Shown: positions 54,686-64,000, counted from the stretch's first letter. The stretch is 64,000 nt of DNA from an uncultured Photobacterium sp. (GCF_947039875.1 NZ_CAMRAN010000005.1:1-64000); one strand, 5' to 3'. The notes: generated by a model from the sequence alone, not told the origin. Made by a program: numbers and translations.

Positions 54686-54799
54686 CAAAAATTCCCTCAG
54701 TACATTTATTTTTATAATCAATAGCTTTTCTGTATACGGACTATAAATGTTTTTTTGCTATTAACAAGCTAGAACCTATCCGTAAAAGAGATAGATTAA

Positions 54800-55783
54800 C
54801 TATTTGTCTAACAATTCCGAAGCCTTATAGCTGCGCTGAGTTACCACAGTTGACGACGATAGCATATTTAAATTCATGGATTGTTGTAACGCTTTTTTAT
54901 CCGCCTGTAATTGCATGACTTGCTGGCGAAGTTGATTAATAACCAATTGAGAATTATGCTGTTTTTCAGCTTTCCCTTCTAATTGCTGAAATAAGTCTTC
55001 AACGTCAAGTACACTTGTTTCGATTCTATTTTTTGATACGCTTAATGCTTGTTGTCGTTGCTCAGCCTCAATAGCAAGCTGTTTTACAAACGATCCCATT
55101 TCATCAGCAGATCCAACAAGACGATTAAATATTAATAAAAAAGAACAAATTTCTGCATCAGTAGAAAAATTGGGATAACGTATTTTATGATCTATTTCTG
55201 TCCATGCTTCTTCAAAAATAGTTCTCACTTGTACTTCAGTAAAAATACGTCGGTGTTGTAGTTCACTACCAAACACATAATGTAATGATCGATAACCTGC
55301 TGGATGTATTTTTACTGTAATATCTGCGGGTAATTCAGCCGACACTTCATCATCACCATTTCTAACATAATAAACTGGTGGCTCTTCATACTGCCACTTC
55401 GTCATTAAATAATCGTGAATAGCTAACCCATCATCTTTAAACAAGTGTAACGCACGTACACCAATAAGATCAGTGACAATGGCATCATAATTATATTGAT
55501 TAATACCAAGATATTTTGCGTTATGAGGCTGTGTTTTTCGAACAATTTTCTCCATCAAATGCTGTGGTTTTTTCACTCGCCAACGAACAGAATGAACATG
55601 AGAACATTGCTGAATAATGCGTGCATATGATTCTGCGGTAACATTCAATACCTCGGTTCGTTGTTCATGACACAAACCAATTGCTTTTAATGTCAACCAT
55701 GAAATTTGGCTTGCTTGCCACTGCTGCTGACTAATTCGATTCTGGTGCAGAAACTCATCTTCTGTCAAAGAAGCAATACTCAT
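54800..55783 (-). CDS. RelA/SpoT-domain protein (putative small alarmone synthetase)
   Basis: The central part is a (p)ppGpp synthetase-type domain: VTDLIGVRALHLF, HPAGYRSLHYVFG, EVQVRTIFEEAWTEIDHKIRY. There is no HD hydrolase domain. The C-terminal 90 residues are a coiled coil (QQLEGKAEKQHNSQ, QLRQQVMQLQADKK). Vibrionaceae carry a small synthetase RelV of about 260 residues; this one is longer (327), so it may be a different branch. It would make ppGpp from ATP and GDP/GTP. No antitoxin-like neighbour. Confidence 0.78.
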   Translation of the reverse strand: MSIASLTEDEFLHQNRISQQQWQASQISWLTLKAIGLCHEQRTEVLNVTAESYARIIQQCSHVHSVRWRVKKPQHLMEKIVRKTQPHNAKYLGINQYNYDAIVTDLIGVRALHLFKDDGLAIHDYLMTKWQYEEPPVYYVRNGDDEVSAELPADITVKIHPAGYRSLHYVFGSELQHRRIFTEVQVRTIFEEAWTEIDHKIRYPNFSTDAEICSFLLIFNRLVGSADEMGSFVKQLAIEAEQRQQALSVSKNRIETSVLDVEDLFQQLEGKAEKQHNSQLVINQLRQQVMQLQADKKALQQSMNLNMLSSSTVVTQRSYKASELLDK

Positions 55784-55945
55784 GTTGACTCACTTATTGA
55801 TAAATAACATTACAGATAAAAACGAACGAACAATTACTTATTGTTGTGTTTGTTATTTTAATAAATGAGTTAAATTATGCTTTTTACATATATTTTTCAA
55901 CTTAATACGAATCCTAAAATGATAACAAAGTTACCACTAATAATA

Positions 55946-56158
55946 TTAAGACTGCAGTGAATAACTTGGCCGAATGACCTGTTGGTAATACTCATCAATC
56001 GATGTGGCTAACGAAAAATGATAAAAAGCATATAAAGATACATTAGTATAAACTTCATACTCCCCACGCAGGAAAAAATCGATATACAAGCAATTATTAC
56101 TTGCATCATGCCCTATTTTTTTTATTAAATCAGAACTTACAATAAACCAGTTAATCAT
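55946..56158 (-). CDS. KTSC-domain protein, 70 residues
   Basis: A short protein with the KTSC-type pattern: VSSDLIKKIGHDASNNCLYI, the GEYEVYTNVSLYAFYHF strand and a closing segment. These small proteins are sometimes tied to lysyl-tRNA-synthetase or phage contexts, but the role is unknown. GGGA precedes ATG 56158. Confidence 0.7.
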   Translation of the reverse strand: MINWFIVSSDLIKKIGHDASNNCLYIDFFLRGEYEVYTNVSLYAFYHFSLATSIDEYYQQVIRPSYSLQS

Positions 56159-56360
56159 TCATATTCCCCTGTTATTCTTAGAATAATTAATCATGCCAAA
56201 AACGTTATAACATACCTACATTTTTTTGCTTTTCATTGTTTTTGCAGCCAAAACCCGCACTTAACTAACGCTTCACTCACTTATACTGGTCACTTTCATG
56301 CCGCTCACGTAAACTGACCTCATTATTTTGGTACTTAATCGTTTAGGAATTGAATAAAAC

Positions 56361-57350
56361 ATGAAACGTATTCCAACAAATATAATTACTGGCTTCTTAG
56401 GTGCTGGGAAAACGACCTCTATTCTTTCTTTGCTCGCTCGCAAACCTGAACATGAAAAGTGGGCCATTTTAATTAATGAATTTGGTAATGTTGGCGTCGA
56501 TGGCGCTATTTTAGAACAGCAAGGGGCGATAATTAAAGAAGTCCCTGGCGGCTGTATGTGTTGTGTCGCAGGCTTACCAATGTCTGTCGGTATTAACGCA
56601 TTACTCGCACAAAAACCTGACCGCTTATTGTTAGAACCAACAGGCCTCGGTCATCCCAAAGAAGTCATCAATAAGTTAACCTCTGAAAGCTACCGTAATT
56701 ATGTTGATCTTCGAGCAACCATCACTGTGGTTGATCCTCGCCATTTTGCTGACAGTATTTATACTGATAACACCAATTTCCAAGATCAACTTGCATTAGC
56801 TGATGTTGTTGTTGCCAACAAAATCGATCAGTGTGACGACTTTGATTTATACACGTTCCAAACTGCAATGGAAAAAGCAGATCCTAAAAAAGCCCTGATC
56901 GCAGAAGTGGAACATGGTCGTCTTGAGCTTGAGTGGCTAGACATTGAACGTATAGAACGTCAAGCGCAACATAGTCACCACCATCATCACGATAATCAAA
57001 TGGAACCATTGCCAGAATTAGAACTGGCTCCTGGTCAGCAATTTATTCGTAAAGAAAACCATGGTCAGGGTTATCACAGCTGCGGTTGGTTTTTTGCCGC
57101 AGATCAACTATTTGAATTCTCAAAGCTATTTAGCTTATTTTCTAACCTTAATGCTAATCGTGTTAAAGCAGTAGTGAATACTGAAAATGGCTGCTTTTCC
57201 TTTAATGTAGTTAATCAAGTGGTATCGGTTAATGAACTCTCACTAGAAGGCTTTGAATCACGTATTGAAGTGATTGATAGTGAGATTCTACCGTGGGATG
57301 AACTAGAGAATATTTTATGTTCAATCACTGAAAATACGGTAGCTAAATAG
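56361..57350 (+). CDS. CobW/COG0523 metal-chaperone GTPase
   Basis: A 329-residue G3E GTPase: Walker A GFLGAGKTT at 11-19, the metal-binding GGCMCC (CxCC) at about 64-69, VANKID for guanine, and a histidine-rich linker (HSHHHHHDN near 200) before the CobW C-terminal domain. Members hand zinc or other metals to client enzymes (compare YjiA, ZigA). The TldD pair, which needs zinc, follows 117 bases downstream, so a delivery link is possible but unproven. Confidence 0.87.
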   Translation: MKRIPTNIITGFLGAGKTTSILSLLARKPEHEKWAILINEFGNVGVDGAILEQQGAIIKEVPGGCMCCVAGLPMSVGINALLAQKPDRLLLEPTGLGHPKEVINKLTSESYRNYVDLRATITVVDPRHFADSIYTDNTNFQDQLALADVVVANKIDQCDDFDLYTFQTAMEKADPKKALIAEVEHGRLELEWLDIERIERQAQHSHHHHHDNQMEPLPELELAPGQQFIRKENHGQGYHSCGWFFAADQLFEFSKLFSLFSNLNANRVKAVVNTENGCFSFNVVNQVVSVNELSLEGFESRIEVIDSEILPWDELENILCSITENTVAK

Positions 57351-57466
57351 CCCTATTGATCCGTACTTATCGATTCATAGCTCATACCAATTGCAGTAAT
57401 AGTGAGAATTTTTATCACTTTACTGCTAGGTTATAAAATAGAGCTCATAAAAAGAAGGGAGCACAA

Positions 57467-58852
57467 ATGCTAAACCCTAATACTGCTAAAATAGTCATTG
57501 ATCACGCGCTATTTCTTGGTGCCGATTTTGCTGAATTATTTGTTGAACATCATCAATCAAGTTCAGTCCAACTTATCTCGGCTGAAATTGATAAAGTTAA
57601 CTCAGGTATTGATTTTGGCATTGGCATCCGCCTATTCTTTGGCCATAAAGTCCTCTATGGTTATACCAATAGCACCGATGAAGAAGAGTTAAAACGTGTT
57701 ACTTCTTTACTGGCTGCAAAAGATAAACGCAACCAAATATTAACAGCGGGCTCTTTCGATTTAAGCCGTTATGACAATAAACATAGTTGTCAATTACCGC
57801 TCAGCCAAGACACCAATATGGCGGCTAAAATTGCCTTTTTACGCCAAGCGGATCAAGCTGCTCGCGCTGAAAACGAAAAAATCGCCCAATTTATCGGTAG
57901 TGTTGCACAACGTGAACAGCAAATTGAGATCTTCAATTCCGATGGCCTTCATATTGGCGATACTCGTCATTACACCCGTATTTCTGCTAATGCTGTTGCA
58001 CAAAATGGTAGTGAGCAATCAACAGGTTACGAAGCACCTGGCGCATTTACAGGATGGGAATTTAACACCCATCTAGACGCACAAAAACTCGGGCATGATG
58101 TGGCACAACAAGCCATGGTTAAACTGTTTGCTGACGCCTGTCCATCTGGTGAAATGCCTGTCATCATTGGTAACGGCTTTGGTGGCGTTATCTTCCATGA
58201 AGCCTGTGGTCACTTACTTGAAACCACTTCTGTTGCTAAAAAAGCCTCGGTTTTTTACGACAAAATGGGCGAAATGATTGCTAATTCTGTCGTCAGTGCT
58301 GTTGATGATGGCACCATGACCAATCAATGGGGTTCCATCAATATTGATGATGAAGGCATGGAAACCCAACGCACTCAATTAATTAAAGACGGTAAGCTAA
58401 CTAGTTTTATGGTCGATCGTATGGGTGGGCTAAAAACTGGCTTTGAACGTACAGGTTCCGGTCGACGCGAGTCTTATAAGTTCGCCCCTACTTCACGTAT
58501 GCGTAATACCTTTATTGAACCGGGAACAAGCACTCTTGATGATATGCTTGCGGGCGTTGAACGTGGTATTTATGCTAAGAAAATGGGCGGCGGATCAGTA
58601 CAGCCAGGTACGGGTGAGTTTAACTTTGCCGTCCAAGAAGCATATTTAGTTGAAAACGGTAAGATCACCAAGCCACTAAAATCAGCCACATTAATCAGCA
58701 CAGGCCCTAAAGTACTAAAAGAAATTAGCATGGTAGGTAATGATTTTGCCCTTGCCGCTGGCATGTGCGGATCTGTAAGTGGCTCAGTGCCAACAACCGT
58801 CGGTCAAGCAGCATTGAAAGTGGATAATATTCTTGTGGGAGGTGGCAACTAA
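57467..58852 (+). CDS. tldD: TldD-family metalloprotease subunit
   Basis: TldD carries the zinc site of the TldD/TldE peptidase. The HEACGH motif (HExxxH) lies after GNGFGGVIFHE, and the protein ends with GGGSVQPGTGEFNFAVQEAY and MCGSVSGSVPTTVGQ. Length (461) is slightly under E. coli TldD. The TldE-type gene overlaps its stop by one base (TAATG). E. coli TldDE trims microcin B17 and helps degrade CcdA; here no peptide substrate gene is visible. Confidence 0.88.
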   Translation: MLNPNTAKIVIDHALFLGADFAELFVEHHQSSSVQLISAEIDKVNSGIDFGIGIRLFFGHKVLYGYTNSTDEEELKRVTSLLAAKDKRNQILTAGSFDLSRYDNKHSCQLPLSQDTNMAAKIAFLRQADQAARAENEKIAQFIGSVAQREQQIEIFNSDGLHIGDTRHYTRISANAVAQNGSEQSTGYEAPGAFTGWEFNTHLDAQKLGHDVAQQAMVKLFADACPSGEMPVIIGNGFGGVIFHEACGHLLETTSVAKKASVFYDKMGEMIANSVVSAVDDGTMTNQWGSINIDDEGMETQRTQLIKDGKLTSFMVDRMGGLKTGFERTGSGRRESYKFAPTSRMRNTFIEPGTSTLDDMLAGVERGIYAKKMGGGSVQPGTGEFNFAVQEAYLVENGKITKPLKSATLISTGPKVLKEISMVGNDFALAAGMCGSVSGSVPTTVGQAALKVDNILVGGGN

Positions 58853-60195
58853 TGACAGATCAAAATGCACTACAACAGGCCATCGATTACGTCCTTGATC
58901 GTGTTAAGGCACATAATGCCGAAGCTGATGTTATTGCAAATCGCAGTAATAATTTTTCATTAAAAGCTAACCAAGGCGAACTGGATGAATATAAAGTAAC
59001 ATCTGGTCAAGTCATTGGTGTGCGAGTGGTTAAAGATCAACGTACGGCCACCAGTTACTCAGAATCACTTGATATCGCTAGCCTTGATTTAATGGTAAAT
59101 AATGCACTAATTAATGCTGAATATTCTCAACAAGATCCCCACCAGAACATCAGTTGTCTTGATAGCCGATTAGCGACAATTGAACCTGAAGTATACCAAA
59201 TAGAAACGGCAACTGTTGATGACAAAATTGCACTTGCGTTATCATTAGAGCAAGGTGTGGTGACTAAGCCTAATGCGACCAGTGCACCTTACAATGGTTT
59301 TGCTGAATCAGATAACCATGTCATTTTAGCCAACACCCAAGGCACATTATGCAGTCATAATGAGCGTTCAACATATTGCTATGCTTATACTTTATATGAA
59401 AAAGATAGTAAACAAGCCATGCATGGTGGCATGTCATCAGGACGTTTATTTCATCAGCTAGATTCAACATATTGTATTAACCACGGCTATGACATGGCAC
59501 AAGCACTATTAGATGGTGCCCCCATTGCCAGTAAGCACTATTCGGTAATATTTACCCTTAGTGCTTTAAGTAACCTCTTTTCTGCTTATGGTATGTGTCT
59601 ATCAGGACAAGCAGCAATGAAAGGGATAAACCCTTGGCGTGATGCGCTTCATACTCAAGTTGCGAGCCCACTGCTAACCATTACTGATACCGCATATGTG
59701 AATGGCGGCTTTGCAATTAAAGCATTTGATAGTGAGGGATTTGCAACCCGTGACACATTATTAATTGGTGAAGGTAAGCTTCAGAGCTTATTACACAATA
59801 GCCACACCGCAAGTTATTTTGGCATCGAGAATACAGCTAATGGCTCTCGTTCAGCTAAAGGTGGATTAGGTGTCGGTGGTTCTCACACGGTTATTCAAAC
59901 AGGCACTAGCTCAGACGCAGACATCACTACTGGTGAATATCTTGAATTAGTTGAATTACAAGGCGTTCACTCAGGTGCTGATGCCGTAAGTGGTGACTTC
60001 TCATTTGGTGCTAGTGGTTTTCTATGCCGCGATGGACAACGCTTACAACCAGTACGAGGTATTACTGTTGCCGGTAATTTCTACCAAATGATCAAAGAAA
60101 TTGATGCGGTAGGTAATCAACTCGATAATGATTACAGCCGTAGTTTCTATGCCCCTAAAATCCGTTTTTCTCGTTTAAATATTGCGGGTAAATAA
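58852..60195 (+). CDS. TldE/PmbA-family metalloprotease partner
   Basis: A 447-residue partner that lacks the HExxxH motif and forms a heterodimer with TldD. It has SLKANQGELDEYKVTSGQ near the start, GLGVGGSHTVIQTG, SGDFSFGASGFLC and GITVAGNFYQMI near the end. The start overlaps the tldD stop. Since canonical tldD and pmbA are usually unlinked in Gammaproteobacteria, this adjacent pair is probably a second set. Confidence 0.87.
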   Translation: MTDQNALQQAIDYVLDRVKAHNAEADVIANRSNNFSLKANQGELDEYKVTSGQVIGVRVVKDQRTATSYSESLDIASLDLMVNNALINAEYSQQDPHQNISCLDSRLATIEPEVYQIETATVDDKIALALSLEQGVVTKPNATSAPYNGFAESDNHVILANTQGTLCSHNERSTYCYAYTLYEKDSKQAMHGGMSSGRLFHQLDSTYCINHGYDMAQALLDGAPIASKHYSVIFTLSALSNLFSAYGMCLSGQAAMKGINPWRDALHTQVASPLLTITDTAYVNGGFAIKAFDSEGFATRDTLLIGEGKLQSLLHNSHTASYFGIENTANGSRSAKGGLGVGGSHTVIQTGTSSDADITTGEYLELVELQGVHSGADAVSGDFSFGASGFLCRDGQRLQPVRGITVAGNFYQMIKEIDAVGNQLDNDYSRSFYAPKIRFSRLNIAGK

Positions 60196-60211
60196 CGCTA
60201 TTATTGATATT

Positions 60212-60263
60212 AAACCTTACTGATAAAGCTATTTATGTAAACCCAACTCAGTAAGGTTTTTTT
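60212..60263 (+). terminator. Rho-independent terminator after tldDE
   Basis: AAACCTTACTGA (60212-60223) pairs with TCAGTAAGGTTT (60248-60259), followed by a T-run. Confidence 0.85.
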
Positions 60264-60380
60264 GCGCTAACTCAAATAGATGTCTATTATTATCCTCGCA
60301 ACTAGCAATCTCTATTATTAGATTTAAAATCTTCCACAAAATGCGATAACATATAAAAAACACCTAATAAGAATAAGACA

Positions 60381-61181
60381 ATGAATCTTACCGCCATTGC
60401 AACACTGCAAATGAATAATAAAATGTTTGCTAATCCACGTCGTATCGCACTCTTAAAATCTATTGATGCAACAGGCTCTATCAGCCAAGGTGCAAAATTA
60501 GCAGGTATTAGCTATAAAACCGCCTTTGATGCAATTAAAGATATGAACACCAGCAACGAACAGCCATTAGTTAACTGTGAAAAAGGCGGTAAAGGCGGCG
60601 GAGGCGCAACATTGACGCGATTTGGCCAACGTCTGATCCAGATGTATGATCTTTTAAATAAAATTCAAGATATGGGCTTACAAGCGCTTAACGATGAGAA
60701 TGCACCGCTTGACAGCCTACTCGGAGTCATGAGCCGCTTTTCATTACAAACCAGTGCGCGTAATCAATTATTTGGCCATATTAATACGATTGAAACCCAT
60801 GATTTATATGACGTGGTCACTATTGCCATTACAGACCAACATCAGATTCAAGCAACAATTACACATGGTAGTACCCTGCGTCTTCATCTTAAACAAAACA
60901 AAGATGTGGTTACGTTAATTAAAGCGCCTGCAATTACGGTTTGTAGCGAAGAAAATTTAATTCATGGAAAGCGGGATCGGTTTGATAACCAATTACTCGG
61001 AACGCTTACCGCAATGACACAAGATAAACAATCAACTGAAATCACAATTAGCTTAACCGACGAAATCAGTATTTGCGCTTTCGTTGACAATCAAGATTTG
61101 ATGGATGAAACATTGCGCTTAGGTATGCCTATTTACGGCTTATTCCATTCGACTCAAGTTATTGTTGCTAGCATGTGCTAA
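60381..61181 (+). CDS. modE: Molybdate-responsive regulator ModE
   Basis: A 266-residue regulator with an N-terminal winged helix (about 20-105: GSISQGAKLAGISYKTAFDA, GGKGGGGATLTRFGQRLI) and two C-terminal TOBE/Mop domains (SRFSLQTSARNQLFGHI, then LIHGKRDRFDNQLLGTL) that bind molybdate. ModE with molybdate represses modABC and activates molybdenum-enzyme genes. The transporter genes lie 20 kb away at 38604-41365. Confidence 0.92.
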   Translation: MNLTAIATLQMNNKMFANPRRIALLKSIDATGSISQGAKLAGISYKTAFDAIKDMNTSNEQPLVNCEKGGKGGGGATLTRFGQRLIQMYDLLNKIQDMGLQALNDENAPLDSLLGVMSRFSLQTSARNQLFGHINTIETHDLYDVVTIAITDQHQIQATITHGSTLRLHLKQNKDVVTLIKAPAITVCSEENLIHGKRDRFDNQLLGTLTAMTQDKQSTEITISLTDEISICAFVDNQDLMDETLRLGMPIYGLFHSTQVIVASMC

Positions 61182-61237
61182 TAATAAATAGATATAACAA
61201 TCTTATGCTCAAAGGAATGAGATTATATTATCAATCC

Positions 61238-61495
61238 TCATTTTATATCTTGTGCACCCAAACTACATTCACCGGAATATGCATTGTAGTTAAAACCTTT
61301 TCTTATACAATCAGTAAAACATGAATAATCTTCATATTGCTGAATAACAATCAAGCCGTAAGCAATAAAGACAAATACTAATGTTGTTATGCTCCACCAA
61401 ATATTTTTCTGTTTAAGTGACCATAAAAAAAAGGCGACTGATAATGGGACACAAGCAATACTTATAAACCATAGTGTAGCTGATGAAAATATCAT
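61238..61495 (-). CDS. Small membrane protein
   Basis: About 85 residues with two hydrophobic segments, then a cysteine-bearing tail (DYSCFTDCIRKGFNY, CSLGAQ). ATG 61495 is likely; a TTG at 61519 extends it. Function unknown; the C-terminal cysteines would be outside if the topology is N-in. Confidence 0.5.
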   Translation of the reverse strand: MIFSSATLWFISIACVPLSVAFFLWSLKQKNIWWSITTLVFVFIAYGLIVIQQYEDYSCFTDCIRKGFNYNAYSGECSLGAQDIK

Positions 61496-61519
61496 TATAA
61501 CGTAACCAGTAAAGTGCAA

Positions 61520-61744
61520 TTGACACTACTAGCATTTTAACGCTTTTTATTGATTAAACCTTCACTTTAATTTTAAAAATATACTTATTTGACAATAAAT
61601 TCACATAAATAAAGAGCCAATGATAAATACGATGCTTATATAACCATATTCCTACCTTAATAAATATAAAAACATTGCGCCTATTGATATTAATTGCTCA
61701 ATAAACACAATGATTTTAAAACAACGTTTAATCATAATTAACCA
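61520..61744. other. AT-rich gap
   Basis: No gene or structured element was recognised. Confidence 0.4.
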
Positions 61745-62479
61745 CTAAATAACCAGCCCACCATCCACTTTTAATACTTGTCCGGTAATAAAGCTTGATT
61801 GCATACTGGCTAAAAATAATGCACAGTTCGCGATATCTTGTGATTTACCCATTCGCTTTAATGGTGTTTTTGATGTCATATGATCAATCACCTTTTCAGG
61901 TAAATCGACAGTCATTGGTGTTTCTATAAATCCAGGAGCAATACAATTTGCACGTACTTGTGCACCTTTACGCGCGAACTCTTTTGCCCATGATTTCGTC
62001 ATTGCAATAACGCCCGCTTTGGTTGCAGCATAGTTGGTTTGACCAATATTTCCGTCCGTTCCCACGACAGATGACATGGTAATAATTGAACCACTACCGG
62101 TATTCATCATTACAGGGGCAATCGCTTGGGTCATATTAAATACGCCTTTAAGATTAACATCCATAACCAGATCCCAATCAGATTCTGTCATTTTATCAAT
62201 CAAATTATCACGCGTGATGCCAGCATTATTTACCAAGACATCAATATGCCCGTATTGCTCTGTGAGCTGCTTAACCGCTTCTACAACACCTTTGCGATCA
62301 CAGACATTAAGCTCTAATGCTGTCACGTTTGGAAACTGTTGCTCTAGATCGGCCATCATTCCCATATTCATATCACACGCAATAACGCGAGTTGCATTTT
62401 GACGCGCAAATGTTTCTACAATACAACGGCCAATTCCTTGCGCCCCACCAGTTACAAGACAAACCTTACCTGTTAGCAT
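61745..62479 (-). CDS. Short-chain dehydrogenase (FabG-like 3-oxoacyl reductase)
   Basis: A 244-residue SDR: TGGAQGIGR (NADPH loop), NNAGITRDN, the catalytic Ser in MSSVVGTDG, YAATKAG (Tyr/Lys) and a closing TGQVLKVDGG. It matches FabG/PhaB-type reductases of 3-oxoacyl-ACP or acetoacetyl-CoA. It is probably a paralog, since true fabG normally sits in the fab operon. Divergent from the LysR gene, which may control it. Confidence 0.87.
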   Translation of the reverse strand: MLTGKVCLVTGGAQGIGRCIVETFARQNATRVIACDMNMGMMADLEQQFPNVTALELNVCDRKGVVEAVKQLTEQYGHIDVLVNNAGITRDNLIDKMTESDWDLVMDVNLKGVFNMTQAIAPVMMNTGSGSIITMSSVVGTDGNIGQTNYAATKAGVIAMTKSWAKEFARKGAQVRANCIAPGFIETPMTVDLPEKVIDHMTSKTPLKRMGKSQDIANCALFLASMQSSFITGQVLKVDGGLVI

Positions 62480-62705
62480 ATTTTTCCCCTTAATATTATC
62501 GTCCTATAATCACATTAAAACTTAGCGCTCATATTTAGTTTAGATAACTCTCGTTTGAATATTCAGCCCAATATCACAACACACAATTGCAAAAATGAGA
62601 TAGTGCCATCAAATTCAACCACAACGAAGTGCACTTTAACGCATGTAAAGTATACTCCGTTCATTATTAATGACTACAAATTAACCAATCGATGCAGAGA
62701 AAATA

Positions 62706-63626
62706 ATGATGTTAGATAAAATTATTTTTTTTCTTCATGTTGTTCGATGTCAATCCGTAACAGAAGCTGCTAAACAGTATGGTATTTCAACATCTGCTGG
62801 TAGCCGTTGGATCACTGAACTTGAAGAAATGATGGGCATAAGCTTGGTAAAACGAACAACACGCAAAATTTCGGTTACTCAAGCTGGGCAACATTTATTC
62901 CAACGTTTTACACTAATTAATAATCAGATTACAGATGTACTTAATGAAATACAAAACCTTAGCCAAGAAGATAGTGGCACCATAAAAGTCGCTTGCACTC
63001 CACTGTTTGCCAAGCATTATTTAAGTGTCATTATTGGCGAATATGTCAGTGATAACCCCAACATTAATTTCGTAGTTATTGAAACGGCTTTTGAAGTTGA
63101 TAATGTACATGAAGTTGATTTTGCGATACGAGCGAATGCGACTTATCGTGGTTTTCAAGATAAAGACAGTTTATTGGTAAAACGAACACTATTCCGTGAG
63201 CCACTGAAAGCATGTTGCTCCCCTGCTTATATTGCGCGTTATGGGCAACCCGTTATCCCTCACGATTTAAAAAATCATTTATGTTTATTTGCGACCACGC
63301 TTGTTGGTGGAAACCGTTGGATTTTTGAGCAAGATGGGGAATATAACTCAGTACAGATTTCACGTACCGTCGAAGTTGATGACAGTGAAATTTTAAAAAA
63401 TATTGCACTTTCTGGCGGAGGGATTGCGTATTTACCTTACAGTTTGATTCACGAAGATTTACAACACAATAAATTAGTTTCAGTGCTTAATGATTATATT
63501 AGCAGTGAGTTTGAACTGAGCTTATATTACAAACCCAGAAAATACATGCCAGCTCGCTGTGTTAATTTTAAAGAATATCTATTGAAACGTGTTACGGATA
63601 TTAACCTTAGCCGCAATGTAAGTTGA
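62706..63626 (+). CDS. LysR-type transcriptional regulator
   Basis: A 306-residue LysR protein. The winged helix (about 5-65) includes VTEAAKQYGISTSAGSRWIT and LVKRTTRKISVTQAG; the effector domain follows. It is divergent from the FabG-like gene across 226 bases, so it may regulate it. Start is ATG 62706 or 62709. Inducer unknown. Confidence 0.88.
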   Translation: MMLDKIIFFLHVVRCQSVTEAAKQYGISTSAGSRWITELEEMMGISLVKRTTRKISVTQAGQHLFQRFTLINNQITDVLNEIQNLSQEDSGTIKVACTPLFAKHYLSVIIGEYVSDNPNINFVVIETAFEVDNVHEVDFAIRANATYRGFQDKDSLLVKRTLFREPLKACCSPAYIARYGQPVIPHDLKNHLCLFATTLVGGNRWIFEQDGEYNSVQISRTVEVDDSEILKNIALSGGGIAYLPYSLIHEDLQHNKLVSVLNDYISSEFELSLYYKPRKYMPARCVNFKEYLLKRVTDINLSRNVS

Positions 63627-63644
63627 TCCCCTTAAAAAGACATA

Positions 63645-63674
63645 AAAAAGCCAGACTCTCGTCTGGCTTTTTTA
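63645..63674. terminator. Bidirectional terminator
   Basis: AAAAAGCCAGAC (63645-63656) pairs with GTCTGGCTTTTT (63661-63672), 4-base loop, T-tracts on both strands. Confidence 0.93.
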
Positions 63675-63689
63675 TTACGCTAGCGCAAA

Positions 63690-64000
63690 TTAAGCGTCAG
63701 TACGTGGCTTACGGTCGCCCGCTGGACGTGCTGTTGCTGCACCATCACGGTTGCCACGGTAGCCACCACGGCTGTCGTTGCCACGGTTGCGATCGAAACG
63801 ACGCTCGCCACCACGTTCGCCGCCACGGTTGCCATCACGACTACCACGATGACCAGTACGCTCACCGCTACGGTTTGCATCACGGTTGCCTGTACGTGGA
63901 CGATGTTCACGTAATACTTCACCTTCAACAACAACGGCTTTAACGTCATTCTGGCGAATACGTAGTTTCTTCAGTTGTGCTGCAACTTCTGCTGTCATCT
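63690..64000 (-). CDS. Arg/Gly-rich RNA-binding-type protein, 3' end only (partial)
   Basis: The frame runs off the window edge. The visible about 103 residues begin VAAQLKKLRIRQNDVKAVVV and continue as a strongly basic RGG-like tail (repeats of NRDGNRGGERGG type, with DRNRGNDSRGG). Such tails are typical of DEAD-box RNA helicases and other RNA chaperones. A helicase is likely, but the catalytic part is outside the window, so the name is open. It converges on the LysR gene terminator. Confidence 0.55.
   Translation of the reverse strand, partial: MTAEVAAQLKKLRIRQNDVKAVVVEGEVLREHRPRTGNRDANRSGERTGHRGSRDGNRGGERGGERRFDRNRGNDSRGGYRGNRDGAATARPAGDRKPRTDA

Noticed and set aside
63623..63949. His/Cys-rich frames over the RGG-like tail on the plus strand and in another minus frame
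   Set aside because: They are shadows of repeated Arg/Gly codons of the minus-strand gene.

Overview
The window looks like a chromosome segment of a marine Vibrionaceae bacterium, most likely Photobacterium or a close relative. The DNA is visibly AT-rich. The convergent cqsS/cqsA quorum-sensing pair is a Vibrionaceae hallmark, and the type VI secretion, pqiABC, modABC/modE and DUF3297 genes fit that family. The genus is an inference from protein resemblance only. No rRNA, tRNA, CRISPR array, complete insertion sequence or prophage was seen.

Bases 1-6730 are an auxiliary type VI secretion (T6SS) region: the 3' end of a VgrG, a DUF4123 chaperone, an 824-residue LysM-headed candidate effector, a convergent pair encoding a sulfatase-modifying-factor-like lipoprotein and a TssA/VasL-like membrane protein, and a decayed hcp stub that keeps a good sigma-54 promoter. 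Bases 6977-12436 hold small conserved or orphan genes, msrA, a DUF3297 gene and a deletion-scarred sugar O-acetyltransferase remnant. Bases 12528-25894 are mixed: an alpha/beta hydrolase, a MerR-methyltransferase fusion coupled to rsgA, a DUF305 protein, an RsuA-type pseudouridine synthase, a ScsD-like thiol oxidoreductase cluster, cobQ, a CPBP protease under a Fur-box-like site, a nucleotidyltransferase, a hydrolase, a MATE pump and a MazG-like protein. Bases 26200-33077 hold a GDPD phosphodiesterase, an NhaP antiporter, a DUF4336 protein and a LysR-controlled HlyD/DUF2955 efflux pair.

Bases 33100-38600 form an accessory island. It contains a three-gene Thoeris anti-phage system (ThsB, the SIR2-SLOG effector ThsA, and a second TIR protein with a large basic N-terminal region), a HigBA toxin-antitoxin pair with tandem palindromic operators, and a 5'-truncated bor-like lipoprotein gene. 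Members of a palindromic repeat family lie on both sides of the Thoeris genes, and another copy sits near 9.6 kb.

Bases 38604-64000 return to core-like content: modCBA, a secreted amidohydrolase, a methyltransferase, cqsS and a cqsA broken by a shift at an A9 run, a HAD phosphatase, pqiABC, a diguanylate cyclase, a PACE pump, a RelA/SpoT-domain protein, a KTSC protein, a CobW GTPase, a TldD/TldE peptidase pair, modE, a fabG-like reductase divergent from a LysR gene, and the 3' end of an arginine/glycine-rich RNA-binding-type protein. ModE probably controls modABC from about 20 kb away. The most notable points are the two-TIR Thoeris operon, the cqsA homopolymer frameshift, the hcp stub with an intact sigma-54 promoter, and the dispersed palindrome family.
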